A stretch of DNA of 64,000 bases, from the NCBI GenBank assembly GCA_963835955.1, contig CAWIHZ010000004.1, forward strand, positions 62,001 to 126,000. Direction: 5' to 3'. The position numbers and the translations under genes were made by a program. The number at the start of each line of letters is the position of its first letter. Position 1 is the stretch's first letter. The notes beneath the pieces were generated by a model, which was not told where the DNA came from, did no database searches, and saw only the letters and a program-made list of their open reading frames with translations. Positions 51,035 to 58,631 of the stretch are shown here, one piece after another. The DNA comes from Roseiarcus sp963835955. GTDB taxonomy: Bacteria > Pseudomonadota > Alphaproteobacteria > Rhizobiales > Beijerinckiaceae.

Positions 51035-51445
51035 TCACTGGACGACGACGCCATGAGCGTAGCCCCGCGCAGTTGTTGCAGTGCACGGCAAACCTACAGG
51101 GTTCCATGGACCAAAAAACGCGCCGATGCTAGTGGCGCACCGATTTCCCATGACCATTTGCTGCTGCGGAAGCGGTGCGGCTGCTGGTCTGACAGGCTGA
51201 CCGAGAGGATTATCCCAAGCGTTGAGGCCTGTGGCCTGATGCAGCACATCATCCCTTGAGCCGCGGTCTTTCGCGGCTGCAATGCCGTTATCTATGGCTC
51301 CAGCAAAGGGAGCTATGACCCCGCCGACCACTGGAACGCCACTTAGTACTTCGCAGCCAAATCCTCTGCAACCGGCCGCTGCAGGCGGCACCATTTGGGT
51401 AACGAGTAGCATCCCCAAGGCCCCCGTAATTATTGCCCGTTTCAT
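51035..51445 (-). CDS. hypothetical exported glycine-rich protein
   Basis: 136 residues. Signal peptide (KRAIITGALGMLLVTQMVPPAAA, cleavage after AAA-G). The mature protein starts GCRGFGCEVLSGVPVVGGVIAPFAGAIDNGIAAAKDRGSRDD, a Gly/Val-rich possibly membrane-active stretch, and ends NRCATSIGAFFGPWNPVGLPCTATTARG with two further Cys. Unknown family. It lies alone on the minus strand between MITE copies C and D, the same arrangement as the gene between copies A and B. GAGGACGC precedes the ATG. Confidence 0.6.
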   Translation of the reverse strand: MKRAIITGALGMLLVTQMVPPAAAGCRGFGCEVLSGVPVVGGVIAPFAGAIDNGIAAAKDRGSRDDVLHQATGLNAWDNPLGQPVRPAAAPLPQQQMVMGNRCATSIGAFFGPWNPVGLPCTATTARGYAHGVVVQ

Positions 51446-51726
51446 TGCGTCCTCCCTCTCGGTGGTCTTTGCGGGTCGGTATCGACCCGGGCAGTGACTA
51501 GCGCGCAATCTTCCGTTCTGCAGTGACGGTCATCACACCCCGCGCCAATGCGCATAACCCCTTCATAGTCGCGACGCGCCTAGAGCTGGCGTTACGGTGA
51601 CGCTGCATTCAACTCCGGCGGCTTGGCCTGCAATCGACCCAAGCGAAATTCATCGCGAAAATGAATGCACCGTCATGTCTGGACGGCGCCCGCTGTCAAG
51701 GGGGTCTTTGAGGTTTTGGGGGATCG

Positions 51727-51917
51727 GGGGTGCGGTCATGTCTTCGGCCTTTTTGCACGGAACCATAAGCGTCCGCTGGCCCTGATGTTGTCCGCTGATC
51801 CGTTGCCGCTATCACCGTAACGCGCTCAATTGGGCGCAGACAGTATGCCGGGCTTCAGGATCAATCCGCTTTCCTGCGCATCACCTCGTGGTCACCCTCG
51901 AGTTGTTTGCCGCGCGG
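51727..51917 (-). ncRNA. candidate bridge RNA of IS copy 2
   Basis: Exact counterpart of 46440-46630 (offset 5287). Target loop 51796-51863, right guide TCACCGTAAC at 51812-51821 against the right target TCACCGTA at 53090-53097, left guide at 51839-51845. Confidence 0.62.
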
Positions 51918-51955
51918 CGCTTTTTAAGGCGGCGTGGCGGTCCGAAACCGGCGAG

Positions 51956-52996
51956 TTAGGCCGAAAGCCCTCGGTAGTTCGTCTGCGACTTCAGCAACGC
52001 GAAGACGATGCGCGCCAATTTGTTGGCCAGCGCCACGGCGACCAGCTTGAAGGGCTTCTTCTCGATCAGCCTCTTGGCCCACATCCGCAGCGGGTCGCCA
52101 TGGGGTTTGCGATGGAACAGCACGGCGTGCGCGCCCACGACCAGCAATTTGCGCAAGTACCGGTTGCCCATCTTCGAGATGCGCCCCAGCCGCTCCTTGC
52201 CGCCGCTCGAATGCTGGCGCGGCGTCAGGCCGAGATAGGCCGCGAACTCGCGCGGCCCCTCGAACCCCGAGACATCGGGGACGCTGGCCGCGATCGCCGT
52301 GGCGGTGATCGGCCCGATGCCGGGAATGGTCATCAGCCGGCGCGCTGTCGCATCCGTCCGAGCGGCCGCGAGAAACGTCTTGTCGAGCCGATCGATCGCC
52401 TCGTCGAGCCGATGCAATTGATGAACCAGCTCCGCCAGCGCCGCGCAAACCTCGATCGGGATTGTCTCGTCGCAGGCTTCGATCCTATCGACGAGTTGGC
52501 GCGCATGGCGCGGCCCTTGCGCCGCGATCAGCCCCACCTCGCCAAGATGCCCTCGAAGCCCATTGAGCAATTGCGTGCGCTGCGCCACCAGCATCTCGCG
52601 CGCCTTGTGGCGCATCAACTCGGCCTGGTTGACGACCGAGCGCACCGGCACGAAACGCATCGAGGGCCGCGAAACCGCCTCGCAAACCGCCGCCGCGTCC
52701 GCCGCGTCGTTCTTCTGCCGGCGCACGTAGGGCTTCACGTAAGCCGGCGGCATCATCCGCGCGTCATGGCCCAGTTTGATCAACGCGCGCGCCCAATGAT
52801 GGGCCGACCCGCACGCCTCCAGACCGACCAGGCATTTGGGCAGGCCCGAGAAGAACGCCAGCAACTTGTCGCGCTTGACCGACTTGTTGAAAACGACCCT
52901 GCCCGCGACATCCACGCCGTGGACCTGGAAGACGTGCTTGGCCAGATCAAGACCAACCCGCGTGACAGACGAGAATTCGGTGATAGATTTTCCCAT
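51956..52996 (-). CDS. IS110-family (IS1111 group) transposase, copy 2
   Basis: 346 residues, nearly the same protein as at 46669-47709. All DEDD residues and the HSSGGKERLGRI serine motif are kept, so it looks functional. The differences are conservative or surface changes (for example SVKRDK for SVRRDK, VDRIEACDET for ADMIEACDQT, AAYLGL for AAFLGL). They show the two copies are not a very recent duplication. Confidence 0.95.
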   Translation of the reverse strand: MGKSITEFSSVTRVGLDLAKHVFQVHGVDVAGRVVFNKSVKRDKLLAFFSGLPKCLVGLEACGSAHHWARALIKLGHDARMMPPAYVKPYVRRQKNDAADAAAVCEAVSRPSMRFVPVRSVVNQAELMRHKAREMLVAQRTQLLNGLRGHLGEVGLIAAQGPRHARQLVDRIEACDETIPIEVCAALAELVHQLHRLDEAIDRLDKTFLAAARTDATARRLMTIPGIGPITATAIAASVPDVSGFEGPREFAAYLGLTPRQHSSGGKERLGRISKMGNRYLRKLLVVGAHAVLFHRKPHGDPLRMWAKRLIEKKPFKLVAVALANKLARIVFALLKSQTNYRGLSA

Positions 52997-53149
52997 GGAC
53001 GGCGCTCCTTCAAATGGTCGCTCTAACGACAACCATTTTGGCACGGTTCAAATCCAGAACCAGATGCCGCGCGGGCGCCGTCCACACCATCACCGTACCC
53101 CATGACTTTGACAGCGTTGCCGATGACATCGGCGGGGCGCTTCTCGCCT

Positions 53150-53386
53150 TTAGGACCGATTGGCATAGGGGGGAACCTGCACCAGTGTTCCAATTAATCG
53201 CAACAGAGCCTGCTGCTCAGGTCCCGTCCCCTCTCTGAGGAAGGCCCCCACTTCAATGTGCGACAAACGGCCTCCAGAAGGCGCATTGGGCTGATGGATA
53301 ATGAATGCGTGACCGTTCTCTGGCTCCCGGCCAAGGAACCAAGAATTGCCATTTGGACTGTGGTACAATTCTCGCCGTTCTGACAT
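53150..53386 (-). CDS. small conserved Hyphomicrobiales protein
   Basis: 78 residues. The pattern SERRELYHSPNGNSWFLGREPENGHAFIIHQPNAPSGG, IEVGAFLREGTGPEQQALLRLIGTLV is repeated in many rhizobial genomes as a stand-alone small protein of unknown function. No signal or span. The start at 53386 is the conserved beginning; a longer frame upstream is not supported. The gene lies just right of MITE copy D / IS copy 2. Confidence 0.75.
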   Translation of the reverse strand: MSERRELYHSPNGNSWFLGREPENGHAFIIHQPNAPSGGRLSHIEVGAFLREGTGPEQQALLRLIGTLVQVPPYANRS

Positions 53387-54030
53387 ATGGCCGCTCCCAT
53401 GCCTCCAGCTAAGCATAGCACGGGACATGGGGAAGCGGCGATGCGCGTCAAGGCCCCTCAAATTTCAAACTGAGACACTACCCCTTGATGTGACCATCCG
53501 GGGCGCGTGGCCGCCGGCGCGAGCAGCCTGCCGGGTTCCGGGGCGGCCGGGGGCAGCGCCGCCGGTTTCTGAAAATCAATTTTCTGCGACAATCTCTTTG
53601 AGAAAATCAGAAGCCGTGTTATGGTCCTCCTCGTCGCTGGATCGAGGCGCGCCTGTCGCGCCGAGGGCAGCGGCCGCTTTACGCCTTCAGGCGGGCGGAT
53701 TGACACGCTTGAAAACGGCGTGGGCGCGAGGATTTGTAAGCACTCGGCATGGGTTTGGGGCTGGCGCCACATCCGCTCGGATTCGAAACAGGGTTCGGGG
53801 TTCCGGCGACAGTTTGCTCAACCCCCAAATTCCGGCCGAAGGCGACATTTGCTTCCTGAAAAGCCGAATTTGTGTCAGGATCGCCTCGGCGCCGAGCCCG
53901 GGCCCGCTGGTCCCGGCGGCGGCGGGAGGGGTTTGGCGGGGATTAAGGGGCCGAGGCGAAAAAACAATTTGGATTCGCGTCTAAACCCTTGAAAAGTCTC
54001 AATTCGCGGAAGGGAATCGTTTGGATTCCG

Positions 54031-54092
54031 CTTCCCTGGCTTTGCTCCGGCTTCCCCTGGCTTTGCTCCGGCTTCCTCTGGCTTTGCTCCGG
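54031..54092. repeat. 21-bp tandem repeat, three units
   Basis: The unit CTTCCCCTGGCTTTGCTCCGG occurs three times (54031, 54051, 54072; the first is one base short), followed by a degenerate CTTCCGCAGGCTTGGATTCC. On the minus strand it would encode a seven-residue repeat (EAGAKPG-like). Confidence 0.7.
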
Positions 54093-54167
54093 CTTCCGCA
54101 GGCTTGGATTCCATTGCCGCGGGCTTGGATCGGCTTCCGCCGGGCCTGGATTCGCCGCCCCTGGGTC

Positions 54168-54194
54168 ATCATCCTTAATCTTTAAGGGGATGAT
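54168..54194. terminator. hairpin downstream of malate synthase
   Basis: ATCATCC...GGATGAT 7-bp stem extended inwards by TTAA/TTAA. It lies 56 bases beyond the malate synthase stop, so it may end that transcript; there is no T-run. Confidence 0.4.
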
Positions 54195-54249
54195 CCGGCG
54201 GCTAAGGGCAATTCACGGGCCAGACGCCTGGATCGCCGACAAAAGCGCC

Positions 54250-55848
54250 TCAGTCGATCAGCTTATAGGCCGGCAGGGTCAGGAACTCCTCGAATTGGTC
54301 GGCGAGCGACATGTCCGAGAATAGGGCGATCGCCTCCTTGAAGCGGCCGCCGTCGAAGGCGGCCGCGCCGACCTCGCCTCGAACCCGCTCCATCTCGCCG
54401 CCAAGCGCGTCGCGGAACAGGGCCGGCGTCACCTCGCGGCCGTCGGCGAGCTCGGCCTTGAGATGGATCCATTGCCAGACCTGGGCGCGCGAGATTTCGG
54501 CGGTCGCGGCGTCCTCCATCAGATTGTAGATCGGCGCCGCGCCGCGGCCGCGCAGCCAGGCTTCGATATATTGCACCCCGACCCGGATGTTTAGGCGCAG
54601 GCCCTCTTCGGTGCGCGCGCCGTCGTGGACCTGCAGCAGATCGGCCTGGGTCACGTCCACGTCTTCGCGCAGCCTGCCGAGCTGGTTGGGCCCCGGCATC
54701 AGCCGGTCGAACACTTCGCGCGCGACCGGCACCAGGTCGGGATGGGCGACCCAGGTGCCGTCATGGCCGTTTCCCGCCTCGCGCTCCTTGTCGGCCCGCA
54801 CTTTGGCGAAGGCCTCGTCATTGGCGTGCGCGTCGCCCTTGACCGGAATCTGCGCCGCCATCCCGCCCATGGCGAAGGCGCCGCGGCGGTGGCAGGTCTT
54901 GATCGACAGCAGCGAATAGGCGTTGAGAAACGCCTCGCCCATCGTCATCGCCGAGCGGTCAGGCGTCAGAAACTCGGGGTTCTTGCCCAGCCGCTTGATG
55001 AAGGAGAAAATATAGTCCCAGCGGCCGCAGTTGAGGCCGACGACATGGTCGCGAAGCTCATAGAGAATTTCATCCATTTCAAACGCGGCCGGCAGCGTCT
55101 CGATCAGCACCGTCGCCTTGAAGGCGCCCTCGTCGAACCCGAGTTCGGCCTCCGCGTGCGAGAACGCCTCGTTCCATAGCCGCGCCTCGAGGCGGCTTTC
55201 CAGCTTCGGCAGATAGAAGGCGGGAGTCGATCCATTGGCCGCCTGCGCCTTCGCGCAGTGGAAGACATAGAGGCCGAAATCGAACAGCGCGCCCGACAGC
55301 TCCCCGCCGTCGACCGTCACATGCCGCTCGGTCAGATGCCAGCCGCGCGGGCGCACCATCAGCGCGGCCGGATCGCTCTTGAGCGCATAGGTCTTGCCGC
55401 TGGCGGGGTCGGTAAAGCCGATCGTTCCGGCCCAGCGGTCCTTCAGATTGGCCTGGCCCTCGATCATGTTGGCGAACGAGGGCGAGGTGGCGTCCTCAAA
55501 ATCGGCCATGAACACCTTCGCGCCCGAATTCAGCGCGTTGACGATCATCTTGCGGTCGACCGGGCCGGTGATCTCGACCCGGCGGTCGAGAAGGTCGGCC
55601 GGGATCGGCGCCACCTTCCAGCCGCCGTCGCGAACGCTTTTCGTCTCGGGTAGAAAATCAGGCAGGAGGCCGGCGTCGAACGCCTTCTGCCGCTCCCCGC
55701 GCCGCGCCAGCAGTTCCAGCCGTCGCCGGTCGAAGCGGCGGTGCAGGCCAGCGAGAAAAGCCAGCGCATCGCCGCTCAGGATTTCCGTCTGCCGGGCGAC
55801 GGGCTTCGAATGGACGACAATGCCTGCGGCGGGCGAGTGCGCGGTCAT
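54250..55848 (-). CDS. aceB: malate synthase A
   Basis: 532 residues, the shorter A-type enzyme. It condenses glyoxylate and acetyl-CoA to malate in the glyoxylate bypass or serine cycle. Marks are NSGAKVFMADFEDATSPSFANMIEGQANL, LMVRPRGWHLTERHVTVDG, the catalytic region VLIETLPAAFEMDEILYELRDHVVGLNCGRWDYIFS, FAMGGMAAQIPVKGD, GHDGTWVAHPDLVP, and C-terminal IYNLMEDAATAEISRAQVWQWIH. Start at 55848 follows GGAGG. No isocitrate lyase is in the window; the family member at 28920 lacks its active-site motif. Confidence 0.96.
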   Translation of the reverse strand: MTAHSPAAGIVVHSKPVARQTEILSGDALAFLAGLHRRFDRRRLELLARRGERQKAFDAGLLPDFLPETKSVRDGGWKVAPIPADLLDRRVEITGPVDRKMIVNALNSGAKVFMADFEDATSPSFANMIEGQANLKDRWAGTIGFTDPASGKTYALKSDPAALMVRPRGWHLTERHVTVDGGELSGALFDFGLYVFHCAKAQAANGSTPAFYLPKLESRLEARLWNEAFSHAEAELGFDEGAFKATVLIETLPAAFEMDEILYELRDHVVGLNCGRWDYIFSFIKRLGKNPEFLTPDRSAMTMGEAFLNAYSLLSIKTCHRRGAFAMGGMAAQIPVKGDAHANDEAFAKVRADKEREAGNGHDGTWVAHPDLVPVAREVFDRLMPGPNQLGRLREDVDVTQADLLQVHDGARTEEGLRLNIRVGVQYIEAWLRGRGAAPIYNLMEDAATAEISRAQVWQWIHLKAELADGREVTPALFRDALGGEMERVRGEVGAAAFDGGRFKEAIALFSDMSLADQFEEFLTLPAYKLID

Positions 55849-55932
55849 AAAGATCCTCCAGAAGGGCGGCAACGGTCCTGGTCGGCCTTCCTAGACCGTT
55901 TCGCCGCGCTTGGGGAGGTCCGATCAACCTCA

Positions 55933-56205
55933 TCAGGCCGCCAGATCGGCTCGCCCCGGAGCGGGGCGCTCGCGCGCCGCGCGCCGGCGGACCAGCAAGG
56001 CCGACGGATCGGCGCCGAGCGGCAGCGCCGAGACGTCGGACAGATCCTGCGGCGTCAGCCCGATGTCGCGAAGCTCGTATTCCGACATTCGAGCCAGTTG
56101 GCTCATTGTCCGTCGCGCAGCGCCGACCCGAGCCGGCCAGGTGAAAGCTCGGCGCAGCGCCTCCAATGCGCCTCGAGAGGTCCGTCGAACCAGGGAGTGG
56201 ATCAT
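55933..56205 (-). CDS. DUF1127 small basic protein
   Basis: 90 residues. The core RRTMSQLARMSEYELRDIGLTPQDLSDVSALP is the DUF1127 motif, an arginine-rich short helix unit. Some small DUF1127 proteins in Agrobacterium affect phosphate and RNA metabolism. The N-terminal LVRRTSRGALEALRRAF is also very basic. GGAGA lies upstream of the ATG at 56205. Divergent from the LysR gene with tandem repeats between, which makes it the likely target of that regulator. Confidence 0.85.
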   Translation of the reverse strand: MIHSLVRRTSRGALEALRRAFTWPARVGAARRTMSQLARMSEYELRDIGLTPQDLSDVSALPLGADPSALLVRRRAARERPAPGRADLAA

Positions 56206-56282
56206 CGCTCGTCTCCTTATCCCGATCAGGACGCGACGGTCCGTTCGGCGACACGACGCTGCGCCGGGGAAAACCATCGATT

Positions 56283-56322
56283 TCGGAACGGGTTAAATCT
56301 AATCGGAACGGGCTAAATTTAA
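56283..56322. promoter_or_regulatory. two tandem 20-bp repeats in the DUF1127/LysR divergent region
   Basis: TCGGAACGGGTTAAATCTAA (56283-56302) is followed at once by TCGGAACGGGCTAAATTTAA (56303-56322), two mismatches. Just beyond, ATGA-GTGG-TCAT (56322-56333) is a short palindrome of LysR-box type. Two same-phase sites two helical turns apart fit tetrameric LysR binding. Confidence 0.5.
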
Positions 56323-56389
56323 TGAGTGGTCATTGATCGGTCCAACGAATGTTTGTAGAGTATCCGATCGAAATCCAGGATGGATCGCC

Positions 56390-57253
56390 ATGCTTGACAC
56401 CGACCAGCTGCGCTCGTTTCTCGCCATCGTCGATTCCGGCTCCTTCACGCGCGCGGCGGAGCGCGTGCACAAGACTCAGTCGGCCGTCTCGATGCATATC
56501 CGACGGCTGGAGGAGCGGCTGGGCTGCGCCTTGTTCGTCAAACACGGACGCGGAGCGCGGCTCACGACCGAGGGCGAAAGCCTGATCGAGTTCGCCCGGC
56601 GCATCGTTCAGATCGAAGCCGGCGCCTTCGCCGCGCTTTCGCGCAAGGGCCTTCGGGGGACGGCCAAACTCGGCATTCCCGACGACTATGCCGAGACTTT
56701 TTTGGCCGAGATACTGGCGCGGTTCTATCGCCGGCACCCTTTGGTCGAAGTGTCCGTGGTCTGCGAGGCGTCGACCGAGCTCTCCGCGCAAGTTTCCGCC
56801 GGGGCGCTGGAGCTGGCGCTGGTCACCGACCACGCCGGGTTGCATGGGTTTGAGCTGTTGCGCGAGGAGCCGCTGGCGTGGGTCGCCTCCGAGCGCTTCC
56901 GGGTTGAGGAGGACGCTCCCATCCCGCTCGCGCTCGGCAGCGCCACGTGCCTTTGGCGGCGGGCGACCGAGGACGCGCTGGCGACGACCCCGCGGGCCAC
57001 ACGGGGTTTATTTTTTTCCAAGAATTACAGCGCGATAGGCTCCGTCGTGCGGGCGGGTCTGGCAGCCACGACATTGCCTGCTTCGATGGTCGGCGAAGGT
57101 TTGCGCGTTCTGGGGCGGGGCGAGGGTCTGCCCGAACTGCCGGTGACGCGCATGGGGCTTATCCACGCGCCCGGGCGCGCCAGCGAAGAAGCCAAGGCGC
57201 TGGCCGAGGCGATCCGGCAGAGCGTCGGCGCGTCGGCGCGCCAGGCCGCATGA
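56390..57253 (+). CDS. LysR-family transcriptional regulator
   Basis: 287 residues. The N-terminal helix-turn-helix LDTDQLRSFLAIVDSGSFTRAAERVHKTQSAVSMHIRRLEERLGCALFVKHGRGARLTTEGE (about 1-62, start at 56390) is classical. The substrate-binding domain has GTAKLGIPDDYAETFLAEILARFYRRHPLVEVSV and ELALVTDH. In Hyphomicrobiales, LysR genes of this branch often stand divergent to DUF1127 genes, as here. The inducer is unknown. Autoregulation through 56283-56333 is likely. Confidence 0.92.
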   Translation: MLDTDQLRSFLAIVDSGSFTRAAERVHKTQSAVSMHIRRLEERLGCALFVKHGRGARLTTEGESLIEFARRIVQIEAGAFAALSRKGLRGTAKLGIPDDYAETFLAEILARFYRRHPLVEVSVVCEASTELSAQVSAGALELALVTDHAGLHGFELLREEPLAWVASERFRVEEDAPIPLALGSATCLWRRATEDALATTPRATRGLFFSKNYSAIGSVVRAGLAATTLPASMVGEGLRVLGRGEGLPELPVTRMGLIHAPGRASEEAKALAEAIRQSVGASARQAA

Positions 57254-57338
57254 GACGAGAGGGACGCCGCATAACCTCGGTCAATCACGCTCAAGCCGCG
57301 GTGAGTTGTCAATACTCAAGCAAAGTTAATTGTTAAGG

Positions 57339-57353
57339 TTAAGTCTCTGTTAA
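57339..57353 (+). promoter_or_regulatory. CtrA-type box
   Basis: TTAA-N7-TTAA exactly (TTAAGTCTCTGTTAA), the CtrA consensus, within a cluster of further TTAA words (57326-57353) in an otherwise GC-rich region. It lies about 80 bases upstream of an outer-membrane protein gene, a class often controlled by this cell-cycle regulator. Confidence 0.6.
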
Positions 57354-57431
57354 GTCCAGCGTGGCAGGTTTTCCCCGATTCTGAAGATGCGCGGGCGGCG
57401 TCGCCTGTCGCCGAAGGAGGGGATTACTGTC

Positions 57432-58358
57432 ATGATGAAGCTGGGGGCCCTCGCTATCGCGGCCGGAGCGGCTGTCGCTTCTTGCGGATGGGCGAGCGCC
57501 GCCGATCTTTTGCCCCCCGCTCCGCCACTCCCGCCGGCGCCGGCCGCTGAATTCGGCGGTTGGTATCTGCGCGGCGACGTCGGATTTGGCCTCGCCGCCG
57601 GGGCGCCGGAGCTTCAGAATATCCCCGATCCGATCGCCACCGGCCTGTCGAACGGGTTTCTTTCCAGCTCCGCCTACCAATCTTTCAACAACTCGACCCT
57701 GTCTTCATCGGGAATGATCGACTTCGGCGTCGGATATCGGTTCAACAACTGGTTCCGAGTGGACGGGACCTTGGAATATCGCGGCGGCGCCAATCTTCAG
57801 TCGCTCTATACGCTTACCGACCCTGTCAATCCGGCATTCGGCGGACCGACGCAATTCGCCGATTTCTATCGCGCGAACGTCTCTTCATTCGTCGGTCTCG
57901 TCAACGGCTACGTCAACCTCGGAACCTGGTACGGCATATCGCCGTTCGTCGGCGCCGGCGTCGGTTTCGCCGAAAACAACGTCTTCGGCTTCACCGATCA
58001 GGGCGTGAATTACGGCAACTTTATCGATCTCGGGCCGTCCGGAGGCTACTTCTCCAACGGCACGAAGACCAATTTCGCCTGGGCTTTAATGGCCGGCCTC
58101 GATTTCGACATTACGCCAAACTTGAAGCTCGAACTGGGGTACCGCTATCTCAACTATGGGGCGATTACGACCGGCGGCTCGAATTGTCTGGCGGGCTCCG
58201 TCGGCGGGGCCTTCACGAACCTGAACTGCAGCGGCGGGGTGGCGAACTACGTCTCTTCCCGCAACACGCTGGCCTCCAACGACTTCCGGATCGGCCTCCT
58301 CTATCTGCTGGGCGACCCGGCCTATGCGCCTCCGGCGCCGATCGTGACCAAGTACTGA
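57432..58358 (+). CDS. outer-membrane beta-barrel protein (Omp25/Omp31-like)
   Basis: 308 residues. Signal peptide (KLGALAIAAGAAVASCGWASAAD), a Pro-rich linker (PPAPPLPPAPAAE), then GGWYLRGDVGFG and alternating strands: GMIDFGVGYRFNNWFRVDGTLEYRGGA, GYVNLGTWYGISPFVGAGVGFA, TNFAWALMAGLDFDITPNLKLELGYRYLNYG, ending NDFRIGLLYLLGDP. This is the outer-membrane beta-barrel family common in rhizobia. Tandem ATGs at 57432 and 57435; AGGAGG is about 13 bases upstream. A CtrA-type box precedes it. Confidence 0.88.
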   Translation: MMKLGALAIAAGAAVASCGWASAADLLPPAPPLPPAPAAEFGGWYLRGDVGFGLAAGAPELQNIPDPIATGLSNGFLSSSAYQSFNNSTLSSSGMIDFGVGYRFNNWFRVDGTLEYRGGANLQSLYTLTDPVNPAFGGPTQFADFYRANVSSFVGLVNGYVNLGTWYGISPFVGAGVGFAENNVFGFTDQGVNYGNFIDLGPSGGYFSNGTKTNFAWALMAGLDFDITPNLKLELGYRYLNYGAITTGGSNCLAGSVGGAFTNLNCSGGVANYVSSRNTLASNDFRIGLLYLLGDPAYAPPAPIVTKY

Positions 58359-58631
58359 AACGAAGGCTGCTCGGGATCCGCTGTCGGAGTTCCCTCGCCC
58401 GCGGGCGGCCGGCGCGCGCGGGCGCAGAAAGAATTTCAATTTCTTTTGAGCCTTTTCGCCGGCGGCGATCGACGCCGCGGCGGACCGGGCGCCTTGAGGT
58501 CATGCTCGCCTAGCGGGCATTGCCTTCGCCGATCGGCGAGCTTAAGCCGACTTTCCCGCTCTTCTTAGCTGCAGCTGCGCTGGCGTCTGAGCGCCCGGCG
58601 GGGAAGCGCTCGAACGCACGGGAAGAATGTG

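Larger units (their letters stand above)
51676..53089 (-). mobile_element. IS1111-type insertion sequence, copy 2
   Basis: 1414 bases, same length, ends and sub-terminal inverted repeats as copy 1 (GGACGGCGCCCGC at 51681-51693, GCGGGCGCCGTCC at 53071-53083), TCA at both junctions. By eye the roughly 280-base noncoding 3' end is identical to copy 1, while the transposase gene differs at scattered positions. Confidence 0.9.
51591..53097 (+). repeat. MITE-like element, copy D, split by an IS1111-type element
   Basis: Left part 51591-51675 ends GCACCGTCA exactly as in copy B. After the IS the right end is TCACCGTACCCC (from 53090), slightly degenerate. The insertion point is the same base as in copy B. 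Confidence 0.85.
53387..54249. other. 863-base region without a convincing gene
   Basis: Open frames exist on both strands but none has a known family. The minus frame 53875-54114 encodes EAGAKP repeats only because of the tandem repeat at 54031-54092. A hairpin at 54168-54194 lies near the malate synthase end. The rest looks like decayed or structural sequence at the right edge of the accessory region. Confidence 0.45.

Noticed and set aside
42000..54000. CRISPR array, integron or prophage in the accessory region
   Set aside because: No regularly spaced short repeats, integrase or phage structural genes; the repeats are MITE copies.
53875..54114. 79-codon minus-strand frame with EAGAKP repeats
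   Set aside because: Its coding look is produced by the 21-bp tandem repeat; no ribosome binding site or known family.
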